Assembly (NCBI GenBank): GCA_003488325.1
Contig: DNLZ01000071.1
Location: forward strand, 542 to 6,478
DNA length: 5,937 bases
Direction: 5' to 3'
Source of the DNA: Planctomycetaceae bacterium
GTDB lineage: Bacteria; Planctomycetota; Planctomycetia; Pirellulales; UBA1268
Shown: positions 1 to 5,937 of the stretch, piece by piece
How positions within the stretch are numbered: position 1 is the stretch's first letter
Layout of the letters: each line of letters begins with the position of its first letter
Position numbers and translations under genes: made by a program
The notes under the pieces: model-generated
The model's input: only the letters and a program-made list of their open reading frames with translations
The model's database searches: none
What the model was told of the DNA's origin: nothing

Positions 1-1196
1 AGGTCTTCGCCGACACACCCGACCATGCGGCCTCGCTGCTCGTGGCCGCGAGTGCGACCGATGACGAGGCCGATACGCACTGGCTGCGCGCGGACGTCGA
101 TGCCCTGCTCTTCAGGCAGGCGCTCGTCCGCGGTGCGATCGGCCGCGAGGGCTGCGCGGTCACCGCCGTCGACCGCGACGGGGATCGCTGGGGCGTGACA
201 TGGACCAACGCGAGCGGCGCAGTCGAGCGGGCGACGAGTGCGTTCGTCATCGACGCCACCGGGGGCGGCGGCCTCCTCGGCCGTGTGCTCGGGCTCGGTC
301 GGCTCGACCATGCCCTGTCGAATCGTACCGGGGCGATCTTCACGCACGTCCGCGGCGTGGCGAGCTGGGATGCCCTCGAGCGGGAGGCCGGCAACGACTC
401 GACGACGACGCCGTTCCGCTCGGATGATGCCGCGCAGCACCACCTCATCGCGGGTGCCTGGGTGTGGATGCTGCGGTTCGCGAACGACGTGTGCAGCGTC
501 GGGATCGTCGCGCGGGACATCGACGCCACCGATACGGCAGATCCCGACGGCGCGTTTCGGCGGCGGCTCGCAGCCTATCCCTCACTCCGCCGGATGCTCG
601 CCGACGCGGCGCCCGTGCGGCCCCTTGCGGTCATCCCGAGGATGTCGCGGCTCTGGGGGCAGGCGTCGGGCCCCGGGTGGGCCTTCCTGCCCACGACCGC
701 CGGGTTCGTCGATCCGCTGCACAGCACGGGCATCGCGCACACGCTGCAGGGGGTCGTGCGGCTGGCCGAACTCCTGCTCGCTCCGAGACGCGACGAATCG
801 GCGTGGCTCGCGTACGGCCGTGATGTCGTGGACGAGGTGCGGTGGATCGACCGGCTCGTGGGCACGGCGACCGCCTTGATCGACGACTTCCCGCTCTTCA
901 CGCTGGCCTGCCATCTGTATTTCGTGGCCACGATCGCCTGCGAGCGCGGTCTGGCAGGGCTCGACACCGACCGCGGATTCCTCGCCGCCCGCGATGGGCC
1001 GCTCCGCGCGGCGCTCGAGGCGGCCTGCGGCGACCTCGGGCGGGCAGCGGCCGACCCATCGAAGCGGCAGGCGACGTGCGCGGCGATTCGCGACCGGCTC
1101 GCTCCCTGGGATCGCGCGGGGCTGTTCAATCCCCATGCCGGGAACCGCTACGCCCACACGGCCGCCACGAAGGCCACGTCCGCGACCGCGCCGTGA
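1..1196 (+). CDS. FAD-dependent oxidoreductase, flavin-dependent halogenase-like (5' end missing)
   Basis: The reading frame is open from the left edge (first complete codon at 3) to TGA at 1194-1196, giving 397 visible residues, so the true start lies upstream; the in-frame GTG at 42 is internal. The N-terminal GxGxxG nucleotide-binding fold is off the window. Numbering from the first complete codon, a DATG motif (84-87, bases 252-263) matches the second FAD-binding motif of the PHBH/halogenase fold (VDATG or VDASG). The segment WVWMLR (153-158) followed by a CSVGIV strand aligns with the WxWxIP-SVG region of flavin-dependent halogenases. GFVDPLHSTGIAHTL (from 234) matches the conserved GFVDPxxSSG flavin-contacting motif. 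Known members use reduced FAD and O2 in the cytoplasm to halogenate or oxidise small aromatic or carrier-bound substrates. The IP of WxWxIP is LR here, so halogenation is doubtful; a non-halogenating monooxygenase or reductase is equally possible. Superfamily is fairly sure, substrate unknown. It converges with the downstream gene. Confidence 0.8.
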   Translation, partial: VFADTPDHAASLLVAASATDDEADTHWLRADVDALLFRQALVRGAIGREGCAVTAVDRDGDRWGVTWTNASGAVERATSAFVIDATGGGGLLGRVLGLGRLDHALSNRTGAIFTHVRGVASWDALEREAGNDSTTTPFRSDDAAQHHLIAGAWVWMLRFANDVCSVGIVARDIDATDTADPDGAFRRRLAAYPSLRRMLADAAPVRPLAVIPRMSRLWGQASGPGWAFLPTTAGFVDPLHSTGIAHTLQGVVRLAELLLAPRRDESAWLAYGRDVVDEVRWIDRLVGTATALIDDFPLFTLACHLYFVATIACERGLAGLDTDRGFLAARDGPLRAALEAACGDLGRAAADPSKRQATCAAIRDRLAPWDRAGLFNPHAGNRYAHTAATKATSATAP

Positions 1197-1215
1197 GATC
1201 GCGGGTCCAGCAGGA

Positions 1216-2628
1216 TCAGCCGCGGACGCCCCTCGCGCGATCGTCCCAGAATTGCTGGTGCATCCGCCGGTAGATCGCCGCATCGTGGGGAAAGAGGCCG
1301 TCACTCCCGGCATCCGCCGTGATGCCCGCCTGGAGCCTCCGCTTCGGGAAGATCGGCATGTCGCGGCCGGTGACGGCCTTCACGCCGCGTCGTACGACCT
1401 CGCCCTTGAGCGCATAGAGCCGCGCATGGTCCCAGTCGGTGAGCGCGATGAAGGGAATGCCCTCGGCGATCTCGATCACGTTCGGCAGGGCGTAGGGGCT
1501 GAAGCCGCGGAAGCCGAGCGCGGCTCCGGGGGCGTAGGTGCGCACGTGGCCGCGGCTCTGGCCGCCGGAATAGGTCTGCGAGTGCTTGATCGCGTCGATG
1601 CCCCATCCTTCCTGGTAGAGCATCCGGTTGGAGAGCACGCTCCTGATCGTGAGTTCCGGGTTGTCCTCGATCGGATAGTCCTTGAGGTTCTCGTCCCCCC
1701 CGTCGCCGTCCACGAGCCACTTCCAGTCGGGATACCGCTCGCGGATGCCTCGACAGAGCGCGAGGGTCGCGGCCGCCGCCTCGACGTCGAGCCGCTTGTA
1801 ATCCTCGATCGTGCGCACCGCCGCGGCCACGTCGATCGCGTCGGGTGACACCTCGATCGCCTCGAGGAACAGCTCGAGCCCCGTCGCCCGGAGAAACTCG
1901 CGTGCCTGCCGCAGGTCGGCACCGTCGGCGGCGACCGAGAGCGTGAACGCCTTGAGCCGCGTCGGGGCCTCGCCGCGTTCGAGCAGGAGATGATGGAGGA
2001 CGAGCAGGAGGGCACCGCTGTCGATACCACCCGAGAAGAGCACGCCGATCGGCTCGCGCGGCCCCACGGCGTCGAGCCAGGCGGCAAGTTCGGCGGCGAG
2101 CGCCCCGATGTAGCGGCCGCCGATGCCGTCGAGGTCCGCCGGCCAGCGATCGCGCGGTGGCGCGAAGAACCGCGTGCAGATCGGATTCGGGTCGGGGCAC
2201 CCGACGAGCGCCAGCTCGAGGACGTGATGGGCCGGCACCATCCGCGTGTAGGAAGGATGGAACTGGTCGCTGAGTCCCTCCCGGTCGAGGAACGCGGCGA
2301 TCGCGTCGATGCGATCGGCCGTGATGAGAAGCGGCCCGGACGCCTTCTTCGCGATGAAGTAGCGAAGCGGCCGACCGATCGAGCGGGCCATCCGCACCCG
2401 TTTCCCCTGGCGGTGCACGAGGGCGAACTGGCCGCGGATGCCGCGCACCGCCTCGGGCCGGCCCGACCCCACCCGCTCGATCGCCTCGGCGACCGTCATG
2501 TTGAGGATCACGTTGGCGTCGGGATCCAGCAGATCGACGAGCCGCTCGATCGGCGCGGCGTGCATGCCGCCGGAAGGAGCGTCGCGATCGGCCTGCGAGG
2601 ACGTGCTGGTGGGTGCGTGTTCGATCAT
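1216..2628 (-). CDS. Asparagine-synthetase-family protein lacking the glutaminase catalytic half
   Basis: This is a 470-residue cytoplasmic protein. The synthetase half has the ATP-pyrophosphatase PP-loop SGGIDS (199-204), a DGDGGDE segment (307-313) in the place of the SGEGSDE loop of AsnB, and a C-terminal FPKRR segment (427-431) resembling the basic R-PK motif of AsnB. Residues 62-112 resemble only the C-terminal part of a class II glutamine amidotransferase domain (RGQFALV, then R-IGRPLRYF, then LLITADRIDAI). The first ~100 family residues, including the nucleophilic Cys after the initiator Met, are absent. The family adenylates a carboxylate and transfers an amine. Without the Cys it should use free ammonia or an internal or external amine, as beta-lactam synthetase and lasso-peptide cyclases do; the substrate is unknown. 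The ATG at 2628 was chosen because it leaves a clear intergenic region. The frame stays open upstream to 4188, but that part is antisense to the TPR gene and low in complexity. ATG at 2565 (Met22) is an alternative. No strong Shine-Dalgarno precedes either. Confidence 0.88.
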   Translation of the reverse strand: MIEHAPTSTSSQADRDAPSGGMHAAPIERLVDLLDPDANVILNMTVAEAIERVGSGRPEAVRGIRGQFALVHRQGKRVRMARSIGRPLRYFIAKKASGPLLITADRIDAIAAFLDREGLSDQFHPSYTRMVPAHHVLELALVGCPDPNPICTRFFAPPRDRWPADLDGIGGRYIGALAAELAAWLDAVGPREPIGVLFSGGIDSGALLLVLHHLLLERGEAPTRLKAFTLSVAADGADLRQAREFLRATGLELFLEAIEVSPDAIDVAAAVRTIEDYKRLDVEAAAATLALCRGIRERYPDWKWLVDGDGGDENLKDYPIEDNPELTIRSVLSNRMLYQEGWGIDAIKHSQTYSGGQSRGHVRTYAPGAALGFRGFSPYALPNVIEIAEGIPFIALTDWDHARLYALKGEVVRRGVKAVTGRDMPIFPKRRLQAGITADAGSDGLFPHDAAIYRRMHQQFWDDRARGVRG

Positions 2629-2736
2629 GGCTCGTGTGGTTCGCCCTGCATGAGGTGGTGCGTGCGCGGATGCCTGCCGGTGGCCTCGCTTGTCGGTCGC
2701 GCCCCCGCGCATGATACTCGCCGTTCGGAGGAGCGG
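2629..2736. promoter_or_regulatory. Divergent intergenic region with candidate promoters
   Basis: These 108 bases separate the start codons of the asparagine-synthetase-like gene (-) and the TPR gene (+), so promoters for both should lie here or inside the 5' ends. The only AT-rich spot is ATGATACT at 2711-2718. On the + strand it supplies a -10-like GATACT (2713-2718), exactly 17 bases after a -35-like TTGTCG (2690-2695); each matches 4 of 6 bases of the sigma-70 consensus. This predicts a start near 2725 and a very short leader that just includes the ribosome binding site. On the - strand the same spot reads TATCAT (2716-2711), 5 of 6 to TATAAT, without a recognisable -35 at 16-18 bases. 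Motif matches are by eye. Confidence 0.4.
2727..2733 (+). promoter_or_regulatory. Ribosome binding site of the TPR gene
   Basis: GGAGGAG lies just upstream of the ATG at 2737, with five bases between GGAGG and the start codon. It is the feature that fixes the TPR gene start, because the same frame is open without a stop far upstream (to 1990) across the antisense of the neighbouring gene. Confidence 0.75.
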
Positions 2737-4014
2737 ATGCCGGCACGGGCTCGTCGCAGGTGGACGGAGGGACGTGCCGCACGGGTCGTCGCGATCGCCG
2801 CCTGCGCCATCGCCGTGGTGTTCGTCGCCCTGCCCGAGGTGGCGCTCAGCCGCGTGCGAGGGCTGCTCGAGGCGCGGCGGCACGACGCAGCGGGCCGCTG
2901 GCTCGACGTCGCGGCCGCGACGAGCCTGCGCCGTGCCGAGGTGCACTTCCAATCGGCCCGGCTCGCCCGCCGCCGGGAGGATTTTCCGGAGGTGAGCAGG
3001 CAGCTTCGGGCCGCGCACGCCGGGGGCTGGCCGGTGGCGGAGCTCGAACGTGAGCAGTGGCTGGCGCAGGCGCAGGCGGGCCAGGTCGCGGAGATGCAGG
3101 CGCACTGGGTGGATCTCTTCGACGACCCCCGGTCGGACGGCCCCGAAATCTCCCGGGCGTTCGTCATCGCGGAACTCGCGCGGATCCGCTTCGACGACGC
3201 CAAGAGCGTGCTCGATGCGTGGGAGGCCGACTATCCCGACGACCCGGGGCCGCACGTGTTCCGAGGCCTCATCCACTCGATCCAGCTCGAATGGGACGAC
3301 GCGGCCGCCTCGTACCGGCGTGCGATCGCGCGTGATCGCACGAATGTCGAGGCGTGGCGCGGCCTGGGCGAGGCGCTCTCGAAGCGACTCCGCTTCGAGC
3401 AGGCGCTCGCGGCCTGGACGGCGCTGCTCGAGATCGATCCCACCGACGTCGTGGCGGCCGTCGGACGCTGCGACTGTCTCGTGCGGCTCGGCGATGTCGA
3501 CATCGCGCGCCGTGAGCTCGACGCGGTGATCGAGCGTGTGCCCGACGATGTCACGGCGCTCGATGTCGCGGGCCGCCTCGAGCTGGCGGCGGGTGATGCG
3601 GCTCGTGCGGTCGAGTGGCTCGCACGGGCCGTGGCGCTCCGGCCCGAGGATGCGGAACTGCGCTACGCGCTCGGCCGCGCCCTGCGTCTGGCGGGAGACG
3701 GCGACGCCGCCCGGGAGCATCTCGCGTTCCGTGAGGCGGCCGCGGCGCCGCTCGAGCGACTCCGGCACCTGCTCGTGGAACTGCCACGGCAGCCGTGGGA
3801 CGCCGACATCCGCGCCGAGATCGGCGACCTCACCTACCACTGGAAGTCGCACGACGAGGGGCTCGAATGGTTTCGCCGGGCGCTCGACGTCGATCCGACG
3901 CACGCCCGGTCGCTCGCGTTTCTCGAGGCGCACGACGCCGCCGCGTCGCGACGCCCTGCCGAAGGCGCCGCGCCCGTGGCCGCAGAGTCCGCAGCGGCCG
4001 AGGCGACGCCATGA
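2737..4014 (+). CDS. Membrane-anchored tetratricopeptide repeat (TPR) protein
   Basis: This is a 425-residue protein. A basic N-terminus (MPARARRR) is followed by one hydrophobic segment (about 15-32), a signal anchor or uncleaved signal that would place the rest outside the cytoplasm. The body is helical TPR-type repeat. The clearest 34-residue units are near 170-203 (ending AIARDRTNV), 204-237 (ending LEIDPTDV), 238-271, 272-305 (ending ALRPEDA) and 355-388 (ending LDVDPTHA); weaker units lie at about 67-100 and 306-335. The tail from about 400 is rich in Ala, Pro and Glu and probably disordered. TPRs are protein-interaction scaffolds with no catalysis, so no specific role can be assigned. 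The start follows GGAGGAG. The stop overlaps the start of the FG-GAP/ASPIC gene in an ATGA, implying one transcript and coupled translation, so the propeller protein is the most likely partner. TPR and FG-GAP/ASPIC modules are also found joined in single proteins in related bacteria (family knowledge). Confidence 0.88.
   Translation: MPARARRRWTEGRAARVVAIAACAIAVVFVALPEVALSRVRGLLEARRHDAAGRWLDVAAATSLRRAEVHFQSARLARRREDFPEVSRQLRAAHAGGWPVAELEREQWLAQAQAGQVAEMQAHWVDLFDDPRSDGPEISRAFVIAELARIRFDDAKSVLDAWEADYPDDPGPHVFRGLIHSIQLEWDDAAASYRRAIARDRTNVEAWRGLGEALSKRLRFEQALAAWTALLEIDPTDVVAAVGRCDCLVRLGDVDIARRELDAVIERVPDDVTALDVAGRLELAAGDAARAVEWLARAVALRPEDAELRYALGRALRLAGDGDAAREHLAFREAAAAPLERLRHLLVELPRQPWDADIRAEIGDLTYHWKSHDEGLEWFRRALDVDPTHARSLAFLEAHDAAASRRPAEGAAPVAAESAAAEATP
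4000..4003 (+). promoter_or_regulatory. Probable ribosome binding site of the FG-GAP/ASPIC gene
   Basis: GAGG inside the last codons of the TPR gene lies seven bases before the ATG at 4011. It supports that ATG over the in-frame GTG at 4059, which has no purine-rich sequence in front of it. Confidence 0.45.
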
Positions 4015-5840
4015 CCCCGGCCCGGTTGATCGAGCCGGGATCGTCCCCGGGCGCGGACGTGCGGCACAGACGGGCTCTGCTGCTCCTCGCGTGCGCGGCG
4101 CTGTGCAGTGCGTGCACGAGACCGGCTCCGTCACCGCCACAGGCGCCAGCCGCGCCGCCTGTCGGACCGCAGGAGCACGCGCGACCACGTGACACCGCGG
4201 ACGGGGTGACGCCGCTCACGTTCGTGGAGCGGGCCGCGGAGTCGGGCCTCGTCTTCACGAGCGTCAACGGGCAGCAGCACGGACACCTGACGATTCTCGA
4301 AAGCCTCGGTGCGGGAGTCGGGCTTCTCGACTACGACGCGGACGGTGACGCCGACATCCTCACCGTCGGCGGCGGCGACTTCGAGGGCGATGTCGTGCGG
4401 CCTTGTGGCGTGCCCGACGGCCTCTTTCGGAATGACGGTGCGGCCCGCTTCGTTGCCGCCGCCGCCGAGGCGTATCTTCCCGGGCGAGCCTTCTACGCGC
4501 ATGGGGTGAACGTCGGTGATTACGACGCCGACGGACTCGCCGATCTGCTCATCACGGGCTACGAGGGCGTCGCGCTCCTGCAGAATCTCGGCGACGGGAC
4601 GTTTCGCAGCGTGCCGCCGCCCGAGCATGGCATCGCGGCGGACGGGTGGCTGACGAGCGCCGCCTGGCTCGACGTCGATGGAGACGGGCACCTCGATCTC
4701 TACCAGACGCGGTACTGCGACTGGAGTCCGATGAACGACCCACCGTGCGAGATCCAGGGGCATCGCGACGTCTGTCCGCCGGCGCAGTTCGAAGGGGTCG
4801 ATGACCGTCTCTTTCTGGGTGACGGCGCGGGGGGCTTCGTCGAGGCGGGGACGCGTCTGGGACTCGTCCCCGGCGGCAAGGGACTGGGTGTCGTGGCCGC
4901 GGACGTCGATCTGGACGGCGACTGCGATCTCTACGTGGGCAACGACACGACGGCCAATTTTCTCTATCGCAACGACGGCACGGGGCGGCTCACCGAATGC
5001 GGCCTCCTCGCGGGCGTCGCGGTGGGACCGACCGGTGAACCCGAAGGGAGCATGGGCGTCGATGTGGGCGACTGGAACCTCGACGGCCTGCCCGATCTGT
5101 GGGTGGCCAACTTCGAAAACCAGAGCTTCGGCCTCTACCGCAACTTCGGGGACGCCGTCTTCGAGAACGTGAGTGCGGTCGCCGGCATCACGGCGGTCGG
5201 GGCGGTGTATGTCGGCTTCGGCACGATGTTTCTCGACGCGGACCTCGATGGCGCCGAGGATCTCTTCGTCGCAAACGGTCACGTCATGCAGTTCCCGACG
5301 CAGGCCCCCCTGCTCCAGAGGCCGCTGCTCCTGCACAACCGCCGCGGCACGAGGATGGTGAACGTGGCCGAGGATGCCGGCGCGTACTTCACGACCGGCC
5401 ACCTGGGGCGTGGCGCCGCCGCCGGCGATCTCGACGGGGACGGCGACGAGGACGTCGTGGTGAGTCAGACCAACGAGCCGATCGCGATGCTCGTCAACGA
5501 GACGCCGCACGACTCGATCGCGGTGATCGTCCGCCTCGTGGGCGTGGGGACGCATCGCGATGCGATCGGCGCCTCGGCGGAGCTCGAGACGACGGCGCGG
5601 CGCATGCTGCGACAGGTCAAGGGAGGCGGGAGCTACCTCTCGTCGGGAAGCCGCGACCTCCGCTATGGCCTCGCCGCTGACGAGCGGCCCCTGCGGCTGC
5701 GGGTCCGCTGGCCGGGCGGACGCGAGACGGTGACGCCGCTCGACGCCTATCCGGCGAGCCGATCGATCCGCCTCCTCGTACGCGACGCCGATCCGGAACG
5801 GGCGGTCGTGCTTTCCGCACGACGACGAGGTCCCGGGTAA
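4011..5840 (+). CDS. CRTAC1-like FG-GAP beta-propeller lipoprotein with C-terminal ASPIC/UnbV domain
   Basis: This is a 609-residue exported protein. The N-terminus has RHRR (18-21), a hydrophobic stretch (22-31) and Cys35 in LCSAC, a probable lipobox although Cys at -3 is not ideal; LLAC (Cys28) is the alternative. A Pro/Ala-rich linker (about 36-60) follows. Seven DxDxDGxxD-type Ca2+-binding loops begin at D107, D170, D221, D298, D354 (second position Asn), D409 and D473, most followed by a hydrophobic strand. They alternate with N-x-G-x-G-x-F turns (for example 138-147, 189-198, 267-276, 317-327), as expected for an FG-GAP propeller. The signature GKGLGV (289-294), a YVGND turn (308-312) and NGH (422-424) are typical of bacterial CRTAC1-like proteins, as is the cluster Cys236/Cys246/Cys255, which may form a disulfide. 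The ASPIC/UnbV domain spans about 510-588 with RDAIGA (516-521), GGGSYLSSGS and RWPGGR. The family's biochemical role is not established; surface adhesion, polysaccharide binding or protein interaction are proposed. Four-base overlap with the TPR gene. Confidence 0.93.
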   Translation: MTPARLIEPGSSPGADVRHRRALLLLACAALCSACTRPAPSPPQAPAAPPVGPQEHARPRDTADGVTPLTFVERAAESGLVFTSVNGQQHGHLTILESLGAGVGLLDYDADGDADILTVGGGDFEGDVVRPCGVPDGLFRNDGAARFVAAAAEAYLPGRAFYAHGVNVGDYDADGLADLLITGYEGVALLQNLGDGTFRSVPPPEHGIAADGWLTSAAWLDVDGDGHLDLYQTRYCDWSPMNDPPCEIQGHRDVCPPAQFEGVDDRLFLGDGAGGFVEAGTRLGLVPGGKGLGVVAADVDLDGDCDLYVGNDTTANFLYRNDGTGRLTECGLLAGVAVGPTGEPEGSMGVDVGDWNLDGLPDLWVANFENQSFGLYRNFGDAVFENVSAVAGITAVGAVYVGFGTMFLDADLDGAEDLFVANGHVMQFPTQAPLLQRPLLLHNRRGTRMVNVAEDAGAYFTTGHLGRGAAAGDLDGDGDEDVVVSQTNEPIAMLVNETPHDSIAVIVRLVGVGTHRDAIGASAELETTARRMLRQVKGGGSYLSSGSRDLRYGLAADERPLRLRVRWPGGRETVTPLDAYPASRSIRLLVRDADPERAVVLSARRRGPG

Positions 5841-5841
5841 C

Positions 5842-5856
5842 GGTCCGTGCCGGACC
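5842..5856 (+). other. Short perfect hairpin between the FG-GAP/ASPIC gene and the next gene
   Basis: GGTCCG (5842-5847) and CGGACC (5851-5856) form a perfect six-base-pair GC-rich stem with a three-base loop, starting two bases after the TAA at 5838-5840. A competing four-base-pair CCGG stem can form from 5850-5853 with 5858-5861. No T-run follows, so it is not a standard intrinsic terminator. It could stabilise the upstream mRNA end or reduce read-through, or be chance in GC-rich DNA. Confidence 0.35.
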
Positions 5857-5861
5857 ACCGG

Positions 5862-5869
5862 TAAGGAGG
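5862..5869 (+). promoter_or_regulatory. Ribosome binding site of the partial downstream gene
   Basis: TAAGGAGG is a near-complete anti-Shine-Dalgarno match and the strongest ribosome binding site in the window. It lies 11 bases before the ATG at 5881, slightly longer than the usual spacing, and is the main evidence that a gene begins there. Confidence 0.7.
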
Positions 5870-5880
5870 CTCAGCAGACG

Positions 5881-5937
5881 ATGCGAGACGGGTTCTGGCG
5901 ATTGCTTGTTGGGGTGTTGGCCGTGTTGCTCGCGGCC
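5881..5937 (+). CDS. N-terminus of an exported or membrane protein (3' end missing)
   Basis: Only 19 codons are visible before the right edge. They start MRDGFWRLL and continue as an uninterrupted hydrophobic run of Leu, Val and Ala, which looks like a Sec signal peptide or first membrane segment. The ATG is preceded by a strong TAAGGAGG. It is on the same strand 40 bases after the FG-GAP/ASPIC stop and could be the next operon member. The codons use TTG, CTT and GTT, less GC-rich than the rest of the window. The function cannot be told from this fragment. Confidence 0.6.
   Translation, partial: MRDGFWRLLVGVLAVLLAA

Noticed and set aside
1184..1207. Possible hairpin across the stop of the halogenase-like gene (GACCGCG pairing with CGC-G-GGTC)
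   Set aside because: It has a bulge, a nine-base loop and no T-run on either strand. In DNA this GC-rich it is likely chance, so no terminator is called between the convergent genes.
575..1313. Minus-strand open frames antisense to the halogenase-like gene
   Set aside because: They are Arg/Pro/Ser-rich shadow translations without motifs, and they overlap a frame with clear flavoprotein motifs.
1990..2736. Upstream extension of the TPR reading frame
   Set aside because: It runs antisense to the PP-loop region of the asparagine-synthetase-like gene. The protein features begin at the ATG at 2737, which has a proper ribosome binding site.
3795..4010. Upstream extension of the FG-GAP/ASPIC frame into the TPR gene
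   Set aside because: The extra residues are Arg-rich shadow sequence that would bury the lipoprotein signal, and the ATG at 4011 has a GAGG at good spacing.
2629..4188. Open minus-strand frame continuing 520 codons upstream of the asparagine-synthetase-like start, antisense to the TPR gene
   Set aside because: The translation is Arg/Pro/Ala-rich without domain features, and the TPR repeats on the + strand are clearly the coding frame. It is a GC-rich antisense shadow. An ATG at 2712 in this frame would add 28 low-complexity residues and sit on the promoter candidate.
4131..5858. 575-codon minus-strand open frame antisense to the FG-GAP/ASPIC gene
   Set aside because: It mirrors the repeated Asp-rich codons of the propeller and shows no recognisable domain. 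The + strand has seven Ca2+ loops and an ASPIC domain.
1..5937. tRNA, rRNA, CRISPR arrays, insertion sequences, inverted or direct DNA repeats
   Set aside because: None was seen. The only repetition is protein-level (TPR units and Asp-rich propeller loops), with too much base divergence to count as DNA repeats.

Overview
The window is a GC-rich bacterial segment with strong G/C preference at third codon positions. It carries four well-supported genes, one cut by the left edge, plus the first codons of a fifth at the right edge. The pairing of a TPR protein with a CRTAC1-type FG-GAP/ASPIC-UnbV lipoprotein, next to a halogenase-like flavoprotein and an asparagine-synthetase-like enzyme, is most typical of Planctomycetota, although Acidobacteriota or another GC-rich phylum with large extracytoplasmic proteins is possible. 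This assignment is inference from gene families; there is no rRNA or other taxonomic marker.

Layout. Positions 1-1196 (+) hold the C-terminal part of an FAD-dependent oxidoreductase of the flavin-dependent (tryptophan-type) halogenase superfamily. Positions 1216-2628 (-) hold a 470-residue asparagine-synthetase-family ATP-pyrophosphatase that keeps the synthetase half but lacks the catalytic N-terminal part of the glutaminase domain. These two genes converge with only 19 bases between them. Positions 2629-2736 form a 108-base divergent intergenic region with a single AT-rich spot, the best promoter candidate in the window. Positions 2737-4014 (+) encode a membrane-anchored TPR protein. It overlaps by four bases (ATGA) the gene at 4011-5840 (+), a secreted seven-motif FG-GAP propeller with a C-terminal ASPIC/UnbV domain. 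A 40-base spacer with a perfect short hairpin and a strong Shine-Dalgarno leads to a further gene starting at 5881 (+), of which only a signal-peptide-like N-terminus is visible.

How the genes may work together. The TPR and FG-GAP genes look translationally coupled and both products are predicted to act outside the cytoplasm: the first as a membrane-tethered protein-interaction scaffold, the second as a Ca2+-binding, probably lipid-anchored propeller. The halogenase-like flavoprotein and the amide-ligase-like protein could belong to one small-molecule or peptide-modifying pathway, but they are convergently transcribed and no biosynthetic substrate gene is visible here. No RNA gene, insertion sequence, CRISPR array or origin was seen.
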